Below, in pieces: positions 1 through 8,947 of a stretch of 64,000 bases of DNA (the stretch's first letter is position 1; every line of letters begins with the position of its first letter). The stretch lies in contig JAEXRP010000100.1 in the NCBI GenBank assembly GCA_023440705.1, forward strand, positions 62,001 through 126,000, given 5' to 3'. The notes below the pieces were generated by a model. The model was not told the origin of the DNA. It saw only the letters and a list, made by a program, of their open reading frames with translations, and searched no databases. Origin of the DNA: Soonwooa sp023440705. Lineage in GTDB: Bacteria; Bacteroidota; Bacteroidia; Flavobacteriales; Weeksellaceae. The position numbers were made by a program, and so were the translations under genes.

Positions 1-1469
1 TTAATAAGGATATCCATTTTCACCAACTTCGATGCGCGGAAACCAATCGGATGATAATCAAAAGATGCATAGCCTTTTGAAATAGATTTTAATCTATCAT
101 AAAAGTCGAAAACAACTTCTGCCAACGGCATATTGAAAATTAACTCAACTCTGTCTGCCGTTAAGTAACTTTGGTTAACAATTTCGCCACGTTTTTCAAT
201 ACAAAGCGTCATTACAGGTCCAACGAAATCAGATTTGGTGATGATCGAAGCTTTAATGTAAGGCTCTTCCACGCGATCCATCGTCATAGGATCCATCATT
301 TCCGATGGGTTGTTGATTAAAATAGGAACCTCAGGTTCTTTTTTGGTATAACCGTGATACGACACGTTGGGAACGGTTGTTATCACGTTCATGTTGAACT
401 CTCTATCCAAACGCTCTTGTACGATTTCCATGTGAAGCATTCCTAAGAATCCGCATCGGAAACCAAATCCTAAAGCCGCTGAACTTTCGGGTTCGAAAAC
501 CAAAGACGCATCATTCAGACGAAGTTTTTCTAATGAAAATCTCAATTCTTCAAAATCCTCAGACTCGATCGGGTAGATACCTGCGAAAACCATTGGTTTT
601 ACTTCTTCGAAACCGTCAATTGCTGCTGCTGCAGGGTTTTCAGTAGCGGTAATAGTATCACCAACTTTTACTTCGCGAGCATCTTTAATTCCAGAAATAA
701 TGTAACCAACATCCCCGGTTTTAATTTCTTGTTTAGGCGCTTGTTTTAGTTTTAAAGTTCCTACTTCATCGGCATCGTAGGTTTTTCCTGTTGCCATGAA
801 TTTTACTTTTTGCCCTTTTTTAATGCTTCCGTTAACCACTTTGAAGTAAGCTTCAATTCCACGGAATGGGTTATAAACAGAGTCGAAAATCAAAGCTTGA
901 AGCGGCGCATCTGGCTCTCCCACTGGTGCTGGTATTCTCTCAACAATTTGCTCCAAAAGATGGTGAACGCCTTCTCCTGTTTTACCAGAAACTCTTAAAA
1001 CATCCTCATATTCGCAACCAATTAAATTCATGATTTCATCGGTTACTTCCTCTGGATTGGCAGATGGCAAATCGATTTTATTAAGAATCGGTATAATTGT
1101 TAAATCATTTTCTAAGGCTAAATAGAGGTTAGAAATGGTTTGTGCTTGGATGCTTTGGGCAGCATCAACAATCAATAAAGCACCTTCACAAGCTGCGATA
1201 GAGCGAGAAACTTCGTAAGAAAAATCTACGTGTCCTGGCGTATCGATAAGATTGAGAACATATTTTTCACCATTTAATTCGTAATCCATTTGGATGGCGT
1301 GAGATTTAATGGTGATTCCTCGTTCTTTTTCCAAATCCATATCATCCAAAGTCTGAGATTGTAACTCTCTTTGGGTTACGGTATTGGTATATTCTAAAAG
1401 TCTGTCTGCCAATGTACTTTTACCGTGATCGATATGTGCAATGATGCAGAAGTTTCTTATGTTTTTCAT
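1..1469 (-). CDS. lepA: Elongation factor 4 (LepA), C-terminus cut off by window edge
   Basis: Ribosome-associated translational GTPase that back-translocates or remodels stalled ribosomes. Translating the minus strand from the ATG at 1469 gives MKNIRNFCIIAHIDHGKST, with the P-loop at residues 11-19, DTPGH (G3) near residue 78 and NKID (G4) near residue 128, in the LepA-specific context of a short N-terminus directly before the G domain. About 489 codons are visible; LepA is normally about 600 residues, so roughly the last 110 (the LepA-specific C-terminal domain) lie beyond position 1. The reading frame is open throughout, so this is truncation by the window and not a pseudogene. A CAAAnnTA match at 1489-1496 (a minus-strand TAnnTTTG -7 element) lies just upstream without a clear -33 TTG. 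Confidence 0.96.
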   Translation of the reverse strand, partial: MKNIRNFCIIAHIDHGKSTLADRLLEYTNTVTQRELQSQTLDDMDLEKERGITIKSHAIQMDYELNGEKYVLNLIDTPGHVDFSYEVSRSIAACEGALLIVDAAQSIQAQTISNLYLALENDLTIIPILNKIDLPSANPEEVTDEIMNLIGCEYEDVLRVSGKTGEGVHHLLEQIVERIPAPVGEPDAPLQALIFDSVYNPFRGIEAYFKVVNGSIKKGQKVKFMATGKTYDADEVGTLKLKQAPKQEIKTGDVGYIISGIKDAREVKVGDTITATENPAAAAIDGFEEVKPMVFAGIYPIESEDFEELRFSLEKLRLNDASLVFEPESSAALGFGFRCGFLGMLHMEIVQERLDREFNMNVITTVPNVSYHGYTKKEPEVPILINNPSEMMDPMTMDRVEEPYIKASIITKSDFVGPVMTLCIEKRGEIVNQSYLTADRVELIFNMPLAEVVFDFYDRLKSISKGYASFDYHPIGFRASKLVKMDILI

Positions 1470-1787
1470 GTATAATTCTTGTAATTTGCAAAAATACATT
1501 TTTTTTAGTTTTATTACTATTATATAGCATCGATTCCTAAATTATCACCAATCGCGGCCGGGATAGAAGCGACATCCTTTGCCCGAAGTGAGGCGGCGCA
1601 GCGTAGCGCAGCCGTCCGAGCGAAGGGAAAAGATATAGCGGATAGCCCGAAATGTCCGCCAAAAAAAATTTAGAACTCATAAAAACAATGTTAAAGAATT
1701 ATAAAATTGACGGCTTTATTCGAGGCTTCGCATATTATTTGATTAAATTTGGGCAACAATTGAACATTAACATAAAAAACAATTATT
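1470..1787. other. Intergenic region between lepA and sod
   Basis: This 318-base divergent spacer holds no credible gene. It contains one copy of the GC-rich interspersed repeat (1554-1660) and, on the plus strand, a TAAATTTG element at 1744-1751 that fits the flavobacterial -7 consensus for the superoxide dismutase gene, although no TTG lies 17-23 bases upstream of it. The rest is AT-rich. Confidence 0.7.
1554..1660 (+). repeat. GC-rich interspersed hairpin repeat, copy 1
   Basis: First of three copies in this window (others at 17101-17206 on plus and about 47841-47949 on minus). It starts GCGGCCGGGATAGAAG, has a core resembling GTGAGGCGGCGNAGCGNAGC, and ends AATGTCCGCC. It is strikingly GC-rich against AT-rich surroundings. 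The arms CTTTGCCC and GGGAAAAG can pair around the core with one mismatch, and GCGGA/TCCGC near the 3' end can form a second small stem. It sits between lepA and sod. No ORF is conserved across the copies, so it is more likely a structural nucleic-acid repeat than a gene. Confidence 0.85.
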
Positions 1788-2384
1788 ATGGCTTTTGAAT
1801 TACCAAAATTAGGTTACGCATACGATGCTCTAGAACCAAACATCGATGCAAAAACAATGGAGATCCACTATACTAAGCACCACCAAGCTTATGTTGACAA
1901 TCTTAATAAAGCAATTGAAGGTACGGATCTAGAAGGTAAAACGATTGAGGAAATCTGCAAAATTGGCACTGACAAACCTGCAGTTAGAAATAATGGCGGT
2001 GGACACTACAACCACTCTCTTTTCTGGGAAATTTTAACGCCTGGTGGTAGCAAAGAGCCTGTAGGGAATGTAAAAGCTGCGATCGAAAATTATGGTGGTT
2101 TTGAGAAATTCAAAACTGATTTTTCGGAGGCTGCTAAAACAAGATTCGGGTCTGGATGGGCTTGGTTATGCAAAAAAGAAGATGGTAGCGTTGCTGTATG
2201 TTCTACACCAAACCAAGATAACCCACTAATGCCCGTGGCAGATTGCAATGGAACTCCAATTCTTGGTCTTGATGTTTGGGAGCATGCTTATTACCTTCAT
2301 TATCAAAACAGAAGACCTGACTATGTTGGTTCTTTCTTTAACGTTATCAACTGGGATAAAGTTGAAGAGCTTTTTAACAAATAA
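1788..2384 (+). CDS. sodA: Superoxide dismutase, Mn-type (Fe/Mn family)
   Basis: Converts superoxide to oxygen and hydrogen peroxide. The 198-residue protein has the family size and all four expected metal ligands: His27, His76 (in GGHYNHSLFW), Asp162 and His166 (in the DVWEHAYY signature). Gly71-Gly72 before the second ligand region and a Gln143 in PNQDNPLM point to manganese rather than iron preference, though cambialistic enzymes exist. There is no signal peptide, so it should be cytoplasmic. The gene is monocistronic and ends at an intrinsic terminator at 2410-2445. The start ATG follows a short AT-rich leader. The sodA symbol rests on the Mn-type residues. Confidence 0.95.
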   Translation: MAFELPKLGYAYDALEPNIDAKTMEIHYTKHHQAYVDNLNKAIEGTDLEGKTIEEICKIGTDKPAVRNNGGGHYNHSLFWEILTPGGSKEPVGNVKAAIENYGGFEKFKTDFSEAAKTRFGSGWAWLCKKEDGSVAVCSTPNQDNPLMPVADCNGTPILGLDVWEHAYYLHYQNRRPDYVGSFFNVINWDKVEELFNK

Positions 2385-2409
2385 GCTACAAACAATCTCT
2401 ATTATAAGA

Positions 2410-2446
2410 AATCCCGACTTGCAATATTGTAAGTCGGGATTTTGAT
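2410..2446 (+). terminator. Intrinsic terminator of sod
   Basis: Perfect 11-bp stem AATCCCGACTT/AAGTCGGGATT (2410-2420 with 2431-2441) with a 10-base loop and a short T run. It lies 26 bases after the superoxide dismutase stop codon. Confidence 0.85.
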
Positions 2447-2476
2447 TTTATGAACTAAAATTAATATTAAATCATA

Positions 2477-2517
2477 AAAACAGAAGCGCCCAATCTCCGA
2501 TTGGGCGCTTCTGTTTT
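2477..2517. terminator. Strong bidirectional terminator hairpin
   Basis: Eighteen-base perfect inverted repeat (2477-2494 with 2500-2517) around the loop CTCCG, flanked by A and T runs, so it can act on both strands. It lies 20 bases past the stop of the minus-strand nuclease gene and most likely terminates it. Confidence 0.88.
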
Positions 2518-2536
2518 ATATTGAAGAACCTAAATA

Positions 2537-3739
2537 TTATGGTTCTTTCTGTAAGATTACAAATGCTGGGAAGTGATCACTAAATCCGCCTGTGAACTTA
2601 TCGCCACTCCAAGAACGGAAAGGATAACCTTTATAATTGCCTTCTTTAGTTATTAAATAATCTGGCGCATAGATTTCTGTTCTTAGTACCGTATAATCTT
2701 TCTTAAGCTCATTAGCTGGAGCATACAAGTTACCTGAAACAATAATTTGATCAAACAAGTTAGGTGCATCTTGATAAGCTAACGAGGCAATACCTTTCTT
2801 ATATAATGGATACATTAAGTTAAGGTAAGGCATAGACTCTGACAGATCTTTTGGTGATGCTGCCGCCTTAAGAACATTCTTAAGACTAGAACTTACTGGA
2901 TCATCATTAAAATCTCCCATCGCTAACATTTTTGTGTTAGGTGACTGGATACGAATACTGTCCATCTGTTGTTTTAGAACTGCCGCAGCTGCATTTCTTT
3001 TCGGTAACGAAACCGCTTCTCCACCTCTTCTAGATGGCCAGTGGTTAAGGAACAAAGCAATTGGCTCATTATCCAACATACCAGTAACTACTAAAATATG
3101 ACGTGTGTATTCTCTTTTACCGTCTTCACCATATATTTTAATTTCTTTCTTTAAAGAATTAGTTGGTGTGAATCTTCTTTTTTGATAAATAAACGCCGGG
3201 TCAATACCTCTATAATCATAAGAATTATAATGAATAACGCCGTAATCATATTTAGCAAGTTTTGGTTGCTTTACCAAATCTTCAACAACTTGTCTATTCT
3301 CAACTTCTAATAGACCAACAATAGCTGGCGCTGTTCCTGTTTGCTTTTGTCCAAGTTCAGAAATAACTCTTGCAGCGTTTTCAAGTTTTTGGCTATATAC
3401 TTTGTAGTTATAGTTTTTAGCACTTTTGGGTGTAAATTCATCAGATCCACCTTGATACTTTACAACACGCTTACCTTTAAGAGCTTCGTCACTCCACTCT
3501 CCTTTAAAAGGTGTCTCATCAACGATAAGATGCTTGATAGAGTCAATCGGTACACTTCTATGGAAAGAAGGATTGCTTTTATCCTTTGTACCATCTATGT
3601 AATCAGCAGATTGGATAGTGTCCCAAAGGTTTTCTACGTTAAGAAAGCCAACTGTCGCTACTTTTCTTAGCTGTCCTTTTTGTTGTGCAAAAACCAAACA
3701 TCCAAGAGCTAAAGTCAAAATACTTAGATATTTTTTCAT
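2537..3739 (-). CDS. Secreted endonuclease/exonuclease/phosphatase family protein
   Basis: Predicted exported phosphodiesterase or nuclease of the EEP (DNase I-like) fold, 400 residues. Residues 1-19 look like a Sec signal peptide ending FAQ. The metal and catalytic signatures are present in order: FLNVENLWD (Asn34, Glu36), GLLEVENR (Glu near 145), NHWPSRRGG, MGDFNDDP and the C-terminal SDHFPAFV with the general-base Asp-His pair. The architecture matches flavobacterial secreted nucleases. Substrate (DNA, RNA, phosphoester) cannot be decided from sequence. It is divergent from a TonB receptor/DUF5689 pair with a 227-base shared upstream region, suggesting a common uptake role. A CAAATGTA at 3771-3778 is a plausible minus-strand -7 element. 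Confidence 0.88.
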   Translation of the reverse strand: MKKYLSILTLALGCLVFAQQKGQLRKVATVGFLNVENLWDTIQSADYIDGTKDKSNPSFHRSVPIDSIKHLIVDETPFKGEWSDEALKGKRVVKYQGGSDEFTPKSAKNYNYKVYSQKLENAARVISELGQKQTGTAPAIVGLLEVENRQVVEDLVKQPKLAKYDYGVIHYNSYDYRGIDPAFIYQKRRFTPTNSLKKEIKIYGEDGKREYTRHILVVTGMLDNEPIALFLNHWPSRRGGEAVSLPKRNAAAAVLKQQMDSIRIQSPNTKMLAMGDFNDDPVSSSLKNVLKAAASPKDLSESMPYLNLMYPLYKKGIASLAYQDAPNLFDQIIVSGNLYAPANELKKDYTVLRTEIYAPDYLITKEGNYKGYPFRSWSGDKFTGGFSDHFPAFVILQKEP

Positions 3740-3895
3740 TGTATAAAGTTTATTAAAATTTAGAGGACGACAAATGTACTATATTATTCTATAGATTGTT
3801 AGCAAATCTAAAAAAATTAACAGAGCCTTTAAGAGGTATTAACTAAATTTAATCATAAATTAAGGATTATAATTATTAAATATATTTTTTTTAAG

Positions 3896-3903
3896 TACAT
3901 TTG
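3896..3903 (+). promoter_or_regulatory. Putative -7 element upstream of TonB receptor
   Basis: TACATTTG matches the Bacteroidota -7 consensus TAnnTTTG and lies 63 bases before the receptor ATG. No TTG is present at the expected -33 distance, so the promoter call is partial. Confidence 0.4.
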
Positions 3904-3966
3904 TGCCCCCGATTCATAATGCATTGAAAATTAAGTATAAAATAGAGATTATAAATAGTTCAAAGT

Positions 3967-6834
3967 ATGATTAAAAAATTATCATTAATCTCCTTATTCT
4001 CACTGATGCCTGCATCATTTTACTATGCGCAAACAACTGTATTTGCGTATCTTAAGGATGCTGAAGGTAAGCCAGTAGAAAGGGCTAACGTAGACCTGAA
4101 AGGAGAAGCCAATGATGTAACGGCAGACAAGATTGGATACTTCCAATTTGTTGATCTTAAGCCGGGTCATTATCAGATTGTTATTTCGAAATCTAATTAC
4201 GAAACAAAAGTAATGGAGTTTGATATCTCAACTGAAAAGAGAAAAGATCTAGGTGTGGTTACAATGTACTCATCCCTAACTGGTGCAGACCAGGGTCTTG
4301 CAATTATTGAAAGTACTGGAGATGAGGAAAACTCAAGCCAAGGTTCGACTGTAGGTTTGTTACAATCTTCTCAAGATGTATTCAATAAGTTAGCAAGTTT
4401 TGATTTGGGCTTCTATTGGTTCCGTCCAAGAGGAATTGATGGAAGATCTGGTGAAACAATGCTTAACGGTATCAGCATGGTAAAAGCTGATAACGGAAAT
4501 GTAGATTTCTCTAACTGGGGTGGTCTTAATGAGATTACTCGTTACCCGGAGATTGCTTCCAATCATGCTCCTTCAGAATATGCTTTCGGTGGTGCAAGTT
4601 CAGTGCTTAATAAGTATACTAATGCTAGCGAATACAGAAAAGGCTTCCAAGCAACTTACTCATTAACCAATAGAAACTATCGTAACAGAGCTTCTCTAAG
4701 ATACTCTTCTGGAATGTCAAAAAGTGGATGGGCTATTACAGCTATGGCTGCTAGACGTTGGGCACAAGAAGGTATCCAAGAAGGTACTTTTTATGATGCT
4801 TGGGGAGGTTACATCGGTGTTGAGAAGAAATTATCTGACAACCATACTATTACCTTCAATGCTATTGGAGCACCTTACAGAAGATCAACTGCGAGCCCTA
4901 GTACTCAAGAAGTTTTTGACCTAAGAGGTGTACATTACAACTCATATTGGGGATGGCAAAATGGTGAAAAAAGAAGCGAAAGAGTAAGAACTGGCTTCCA
5001 ACCAATTTTACAATTAACAGACTTCTGGAAGATTAATAAAAAGTCAAGTTTAACGACTAGCTTATCTTATCAATTTGGTAAAGATAAAGGTGCTAGATTG
5101 GATTGGCAAAATGTAACGAACCCGTCTCCTGCATATTACAGAAGACTTCCTAGTTACTTCCTATCTCTTGATCCTTCTATGGAGGTTATCGACCCGAACG
5201 ATCCTACAAGATGGGCTACTGCTAGAGATGCTTATAATACGGCTACACAATTGTGGCAAAGTGGAGATCCTGCTTATACACAACTTAATTGGGATGCAAT
5301 GTATCGAGCTAATATGAACCAATCTCCTGTAAGCCAATATGGAGTGACTGGTCGTAGAGCTTTGTATTTCCAAGTTAACGATGTTAGTGATGATAAAATC
5401 TGGAATGCTAACACGCATTATACATATAACTTTAATGATAAAACAAGATTTATCTTAAACTTATCATATCAAAACTACAAGTCTGATCTTTACCGTGAAG
5501 TAAAAGACCTTCTAGGTGCTGACTTCGCTTGGAACAAAGATCCTTTCGCAGCAACTAACCAACCAGGAACTTCAGGTTTATTAAACGAACTTGATCTTGA
5601 AAATGGTTCTGTTGCAAAAAAAGTTGGGGATAAAATTGGATACGATTATACGTTCTCAAGACAAGAAGTGAAAGTTAATCCTGGTTTGAAATTCTCAACT
5701 GGCAAATTTGATGTTTTTGTTTCTGCTTTAGCTGGCTATAGTTCATCTAGTAGAGAAGGACATTTCAAACATTTCCTTTATAAAGATTCTTACGGAAAAA
5801 GTGGTGATCAAAACTTCTGGAACTTTGGTATGAAAGGCCAAGCGGTTTACAAAGTTGATGGCCGTAACTTTATCGTATATAACGGTGCATATTTTTCACA
5901 AGCACCTTTCTTAGAGGATTTATTCATCAATCCAAGACTTAACGCTTCTACAGCGCCTAACATTAAGAATACAATTGTTAATGCTAATGACTTAAGCTAC
6001 GTAATGTCTACACCTTTCCTAAAGTTAAGACTTACTGGTTATTGGGTTGATACTCAAAATGAAACCAATACACAAAGATTCTTTGCGGATGGTATTCAGT
6101 TTGACTCTGATGACTCTTCAAAACCTATCCAAAGTGCTTTCTTAACGCAAGTTATGTCAAATGTTGAGAAACGTAATATTGGTTTAGAATTAGGTATTGA
6201 TTACAAACTTACTCCAACTTTATCATTACAAGGTTTAGCAAGTGTTGGACAATACACTTATAATAACGATCCAACAATCTACTTCTCTTCTGATGCGGTA
6301 GGAGAATTCTCCAACGGATTACCTTATATGAATTTCGGAAAAGCTAATCTTAAAAACTACAAGTTAGGAGGAACGCCACAACAGGCTTACTCATTAGGTT
6401 TTAGATACAACTCTCCTAAATACTGGTGGTTTGGTGCAAACTGGAACTATCTAGATCAAAACTTCCTAGATCCTTCAGCGATTTTAAGATCAGAAAACTT
6501 TGTTCAGAACAGTACGACACATACGCCTGATACGAGTGTAGATCCTGATATGTTAAGAACTATTATGGCGCCAAAAAGATTACCTTCATCATTCTTCTTT
6601 AATGCTAATGCTGGTAAATCTTGGATGATTGGTAAATATTATGTTTTAATCTCTGCTACTATTAATAATATTTTGGATAACAAAAGATATATTACCGGAG
6701 GATTTGAACAAAGTAGAAACATTAAATATGATGGCTTTATTAAAGATTACGACAGAGCAGAAACTTTGTTTGGTCCTAAATACTGGTATACCCAAGGTCG
6801 TTCTTATTTTGTAAATGTACAATTCAGATTCTAA
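3967..6834 (+). CDS. TonB-dependent outer-membrane receptor with carboxypeptidase-like N-domain
   Basis: Outer-membrane barrel for energised import of a large substrate, 955 residues. A signal peptide (about 1-22, ending YYAQ) is followed by a CarboxypepD_reg-like domain (about 23-105), a plug-like region (about 110-220) containing GFYWFRPRGIDGRSGETMLNG, and a long Tyr/Asn/aromatic-rich beta barrel ending in VNVQFRF with the terminal Phe typical of Bam substrates. The next gene is a DUF5689 surface-type lipoprotein starting 19 bases after the stop, so the two form an operon resembling receptor/lipoprotein (SusC/SusD-like) pairs, although the partner is not SusD. The divergent secreted nuclease suggests nucleic acids or phosphate esters as substrate; that is inference. 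Confidence 0.92.
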   Translation: MIKKLSLISLFSLMPASFYYAQTTVFAYLKDAEGKPVERANVDLKGEANDVTADKIGYFQFVDLKPGHYQIVISKSNYETKVMEFDISTEKRKDLGVVTMYSSLTGADQGLAIIESTGDEENSSQGSTVGLLQSSQDVFNKLASFDLGFYWFRPRGIDGRSGETMLNGISMVKADNGNVDFSNWGGLNEITRYPEIASNHAPSEYAFGGASSVLNKYTNASEYRKGFQATYSLTNRNYRNRASLRYSSGMSKSGWAITAMAARRWAQEGIQEGTFYDAWGGYIGVEKKLSDNHTITFNAIGAPYRRSTASPSTQEVFDLRGVHYNSYWGWQNGEKRSERVRTGFQPILQLTDFWKINKKSSLTTSLSYQFGKDKGARLDWQNVTNPSPAYYRRLPSYFLSLDPSMEVIDPNDPTRWATARDAYNTATQLWQSGDPAYTQLNWDAMYRANMNQSPVSQYGVTGRRALYFQVNDVSDDKIWNANTHYTYNFNDKTRFILNLSYQNYKSDLYREVKDLLGADFAWNKDPFAATNQPGTSGLLNELDLENGSVAKKVGDKIGYDYTFSRQEVKVNPGLKFSTGKFDVFVSALAGYSSSSREGHFKHFLYKDSYGKSGDQNFWNFGMKGQAVYKVDGRNFIVYNGAYFSQAPFLEDLFINPRLNASTAPNIKNTIVNANDLSYVMSTPFLKLRLTGYWVDTQNETNTQRFFADGIQFDSDDSSKPIQSAFLTQVMSNVEKRNIGLELGIDYKLTPTLSLQGLASVGQYTYNNDPTIYFSSDAVGEFSNGLPYMNFGKANLKNYKLGGTPQQAYSLGFRYNSPKYWWFGANWNYLDQNFLDPSAILRSENFVQNSTTHTPDTSVDPDMLRTIMAPKRLPSSFFFNANAGKSWMIGKYYVLISATINNILDNKRYITGGFEQSRNIKYDGFIKDYDRAETLFGPKYWYTQGRSYFVNVQFRF

Positions 6835-6853
6835 TCTATTTAAAAATATCGTA

Positions 6854-8245
6854 ATGAAAATAAATTCACTTTTTAAAACTTTAGTTTTTTCTGCTGTATC
6901 TACAGTAGCATTAACCTCTTGTGTAAAGAACGATGATTGGGAAACTCCACCTATCGTATGTAATAATAGGTTCGACGCCCCAACTATTTCTATGGCTGAT
7001 TTTGCAGCTTTAGCTCCTTCATCTGGAACATATAAAGTTCCTGCTGATGGTGCGCCAGTTATCTTTGATGCTTATATTGTATCATCTGATGAATATGGTA
7101 ACTTCTACAAAACAATCTCTATCCAAGATAAACCAGAAAACCCAACTGTTGGTCTTTCTATCGAGGTAGACAAAGCATCTAACTATGCAGATTTCCCAGT
7201 AGGGGCGCACGTAAGAATCAAAGCAAATGGTTTGGTATTAGGTCTAGATAGAGGTACCAAAAAAATTGGTTCTGTTGACCCTCAATATGCAATCGGACGT
7301 ATTCCTAGTGTATTATTCTCTAGATATATTTCTGGTGTATGTAATGGTAATGCTATGGATATTGCAACATTAGTTCCGACAAAAGTTAGCAACCTAAACG
7401 ATGCTAAAAATGAGAAATATCTTAACACTTTAGTAACTGTACCAAAAGTACAATTCGCTTCAAGTGAAGTGCAACCACAACCAAAAACATTTATCAATTA
7501 TGTTGCTGGTATTGGTGCTGATACAGACCGAAATATTGAAGATGCAACTGGAGGATCTACAGTATTGAGAAACTCAGGATTCTGCGCATTTGGTGGTGAC
7601 CTTTTACCAACTGGTAATGGAGATTTAACATTTGTTGTAAGTCGTTATAATACAAGCTGGCAAATGTATATCAGAAGCAAGGCTGACATCAAGTTTGACA
7701 ACCCTCGTTATGATCCAGCGCCACCAAAAGGAGGAACTGCAATTAACTTCTTAGGTTCGTTTACAGAAGATTTCAACTCTTATAACGATATGGAAGAAAC
7801 TTATCCTAAGTATGTTAATGACCCAACTGTTGGTAACAGATACTGGCAAATTAGATCATTCAACGGGAACAAGTATATCCAAATTTCAGCTAATGCGGGA
7901 TCTGGTAATTACGAAACTTATTTTGCAGTTCCTGTAGACTTTACAGCTGCTAATAATATTAGTTTCTTTGTTAATGTTGGTTTCTATAATGGAGCAGCTC
8001 TTAAAGTTTATACAACAACAGATTATACAGCATTAGGAGATATTACAAAAGCAACTTTAAAAGATATTACATCTAGCTTTAACATCCCTACAACGCCTAC
8101 ATCTGGTTATGGTAACCTAAGTTCTGCTGGAACATATAACTTCCCAACAGACTTAACAGGTAAAGGTTATGTATTGTTCAAATATACTGGTGCAAACCCT
8201 GGTACAACAACGACAATTCAGATTGACGATATCAAAGTTCAATAA
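6854..8245 (+). CDS. DUF5689 domain lipoprotein, partner of the TonB receptor
   Basis: Predicted surface or periplasmic lipoprotein of 463 residues. The start chosen is ATG 6854, which gives MKINSLFKTLVFS... and a lipobox ending ALTSC; the in-frame upstream ATG at 6815 would overlap the receptor gene and hide the signal peptide. The N-terminal half (about 25-190) matches DUF5689, with an OB-fold-like run around FDAYIVSSDEYGNFYKTISI. The C-terminal half (about 290-463) resembles choice-of-anchor/jelly-roll beta domains (SFTEDFNSYNDMEETYP... to a final QIDDIKVQ). It is cotranscribed with the receptor and ends at a strong terminator. Probable role: substrate capture for the receptor. Confidence 0.85.
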   Translation: MKINSLFKTLVFSAVSTVALTSCVKNDDWETPPIVCNNRFDAPTISMADFAALAPSSGTYKVPADGAPVIFDAYIVSSDEYGNFYKTISIQDKPENPTVGLSIEVDKASNYADFPVGAHVRIKANGLVLGLDRGTKKIGSVDPQYAIGRIPSVLFSRYISGVCNGNAMDIATLVPTKVSNLNDAKNEKYLNTLVTVPKVQFASSEVQPQPKTFINYVAGIGADTDRNIEDATGGSTVLRNSGFCAFGGDLLPTGNGDLTFVVSRYNTSWQMYIRSKADIKFDNPRYDPAPPKGGTAINFLGSFTEDFNSYNDMEETYPKYVNDPTVGNRYWQIRSFNGNKYIQISANAGSGNYETYFAVPVDFTAANNISFFVNVGFYNGAALKVYTTTDYTALGDITKATLKDITSSFNIPTTPTSGYGNLSSAGTYNFPTDLTGKGYVLFKYTGANPGTTTTIQIDDIKVQ

Positions 8246-8253
8246 CTTTATTA

Positions 8254-8290
8254 AATAAAAAAGCCTCGAATAATTCGAGGCTTTTTTATT
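8254..8290. terminator. Bidirectional terminator
   Basis: Seventeen-base perfect inverted repeat (8254-8270 with 8274-8290) with core GCCTCGAA/TTCGAGGC and flanking A and T runs. It lies between the convergent DUF5689 and DUF4126 genes and can serve both; the DUF4126 stop codon overlaps its right end. Confidence 0.92.
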
Positions 8291-8898
8291 TATACATAAT
8301 CTGCATCTTCTATTTTGGGTTCTTTCTTTCGAAATTTATTCCAAATTTTTCGACCAAAAACAAAGACTAAAATCACAAGCCCAATTGCAAAAATAAATGC
8401 TAAAACAGGTAAAGCTAACGCAAAAATAGACATCACACTAGCACCAGCCGTTTCGGTAGTAGCGACAACATGATTTCCAATACCGCCTGTTGTAGCGGTC
8501 GATGCGACACGTGTACCAGCAAAACCAGAAGCAATCGTTGCGGCAGTTCCGCCACCAGCTATTAATGCCAATGCCCACTCCGACACACCATCAAGCCCCA
8601 TATATTGACTCGCAAAAAGTACCGAGCCCGCAATAGTCGCTAACGGAATCGAAATACTATCTAAAATATTATCGATGTACGGAATGTAATAAGCTAAAAT
8701 TTCCATAACAGTGGCAACGCCAGTTGTTATAAGTGCGGGCAAAGAAGCCAACCATTGGAAACTTTCGTTAGCGGGAATCCAATGAAAATACGACGCTAAA
8801 CTTACTGCGAACATTGGCAAAAATACACGAAAACCTGTTGCAGCAGCTAAGCCAATACCAACAAAAATGCTGATGACATAAGGAAGAAATTCGGACAT
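8290..8898 (-). CDS. DUF4126 domain membrane protein
   Basis: A 202-residue integral membrane protein of unknown function. Several hydrophobic segments are visible: roughly 5-35, 45-65, 80-110, a Gly/Ala/Thr-rich stretch at 115-150 (AGGGTAATIASGFAGTR) and 155-185, followed by a charged C-terminus (KIWNKFRKKEPKIED). The Gly-rich, small-residue pattern and length fit DUF4126. It is the last gene of a minus-strand group reading tatD-tcdA-rnpA-DUF4126. No transport or enzymatic role can be inferred. Confidence 0.8.
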   Translation of the reverse strand: MSEFLPYVISIFVGIGLAAATGFRVFLPMFAVSLASYFHWIPANESFQWLASLPALITTGVATVMEILAYYIPYIDNILDSISIPLATIAGSVLFASQYMGLDGVSEWALALIAGGGTAATIASGFAGTRVASTATTGGIGNHVVATTETAGASVMSIFALALPVLAFIFAIGLVILVFVFGRKIWNKFRKKEPKIEDADYV

Positions 8899-8947
8899 AG
8901 TTTTTTATTTATTTCATCGTGCATCAAAAACTATGCAAAGACTTGAT

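Noticed and set aside
1..1469. lepA as a pseudogene or truncated gene
   Set aside because: The frame is open to the window edge with all GTPase motifs; the missing C-terminus is simply outside the window.
6815..6853. Upstream start for the DUF5689 lipoprotein
   Set aside because: It overlaps the end of the receptor gene and hides the lipoprotein signal that begins at 6854.
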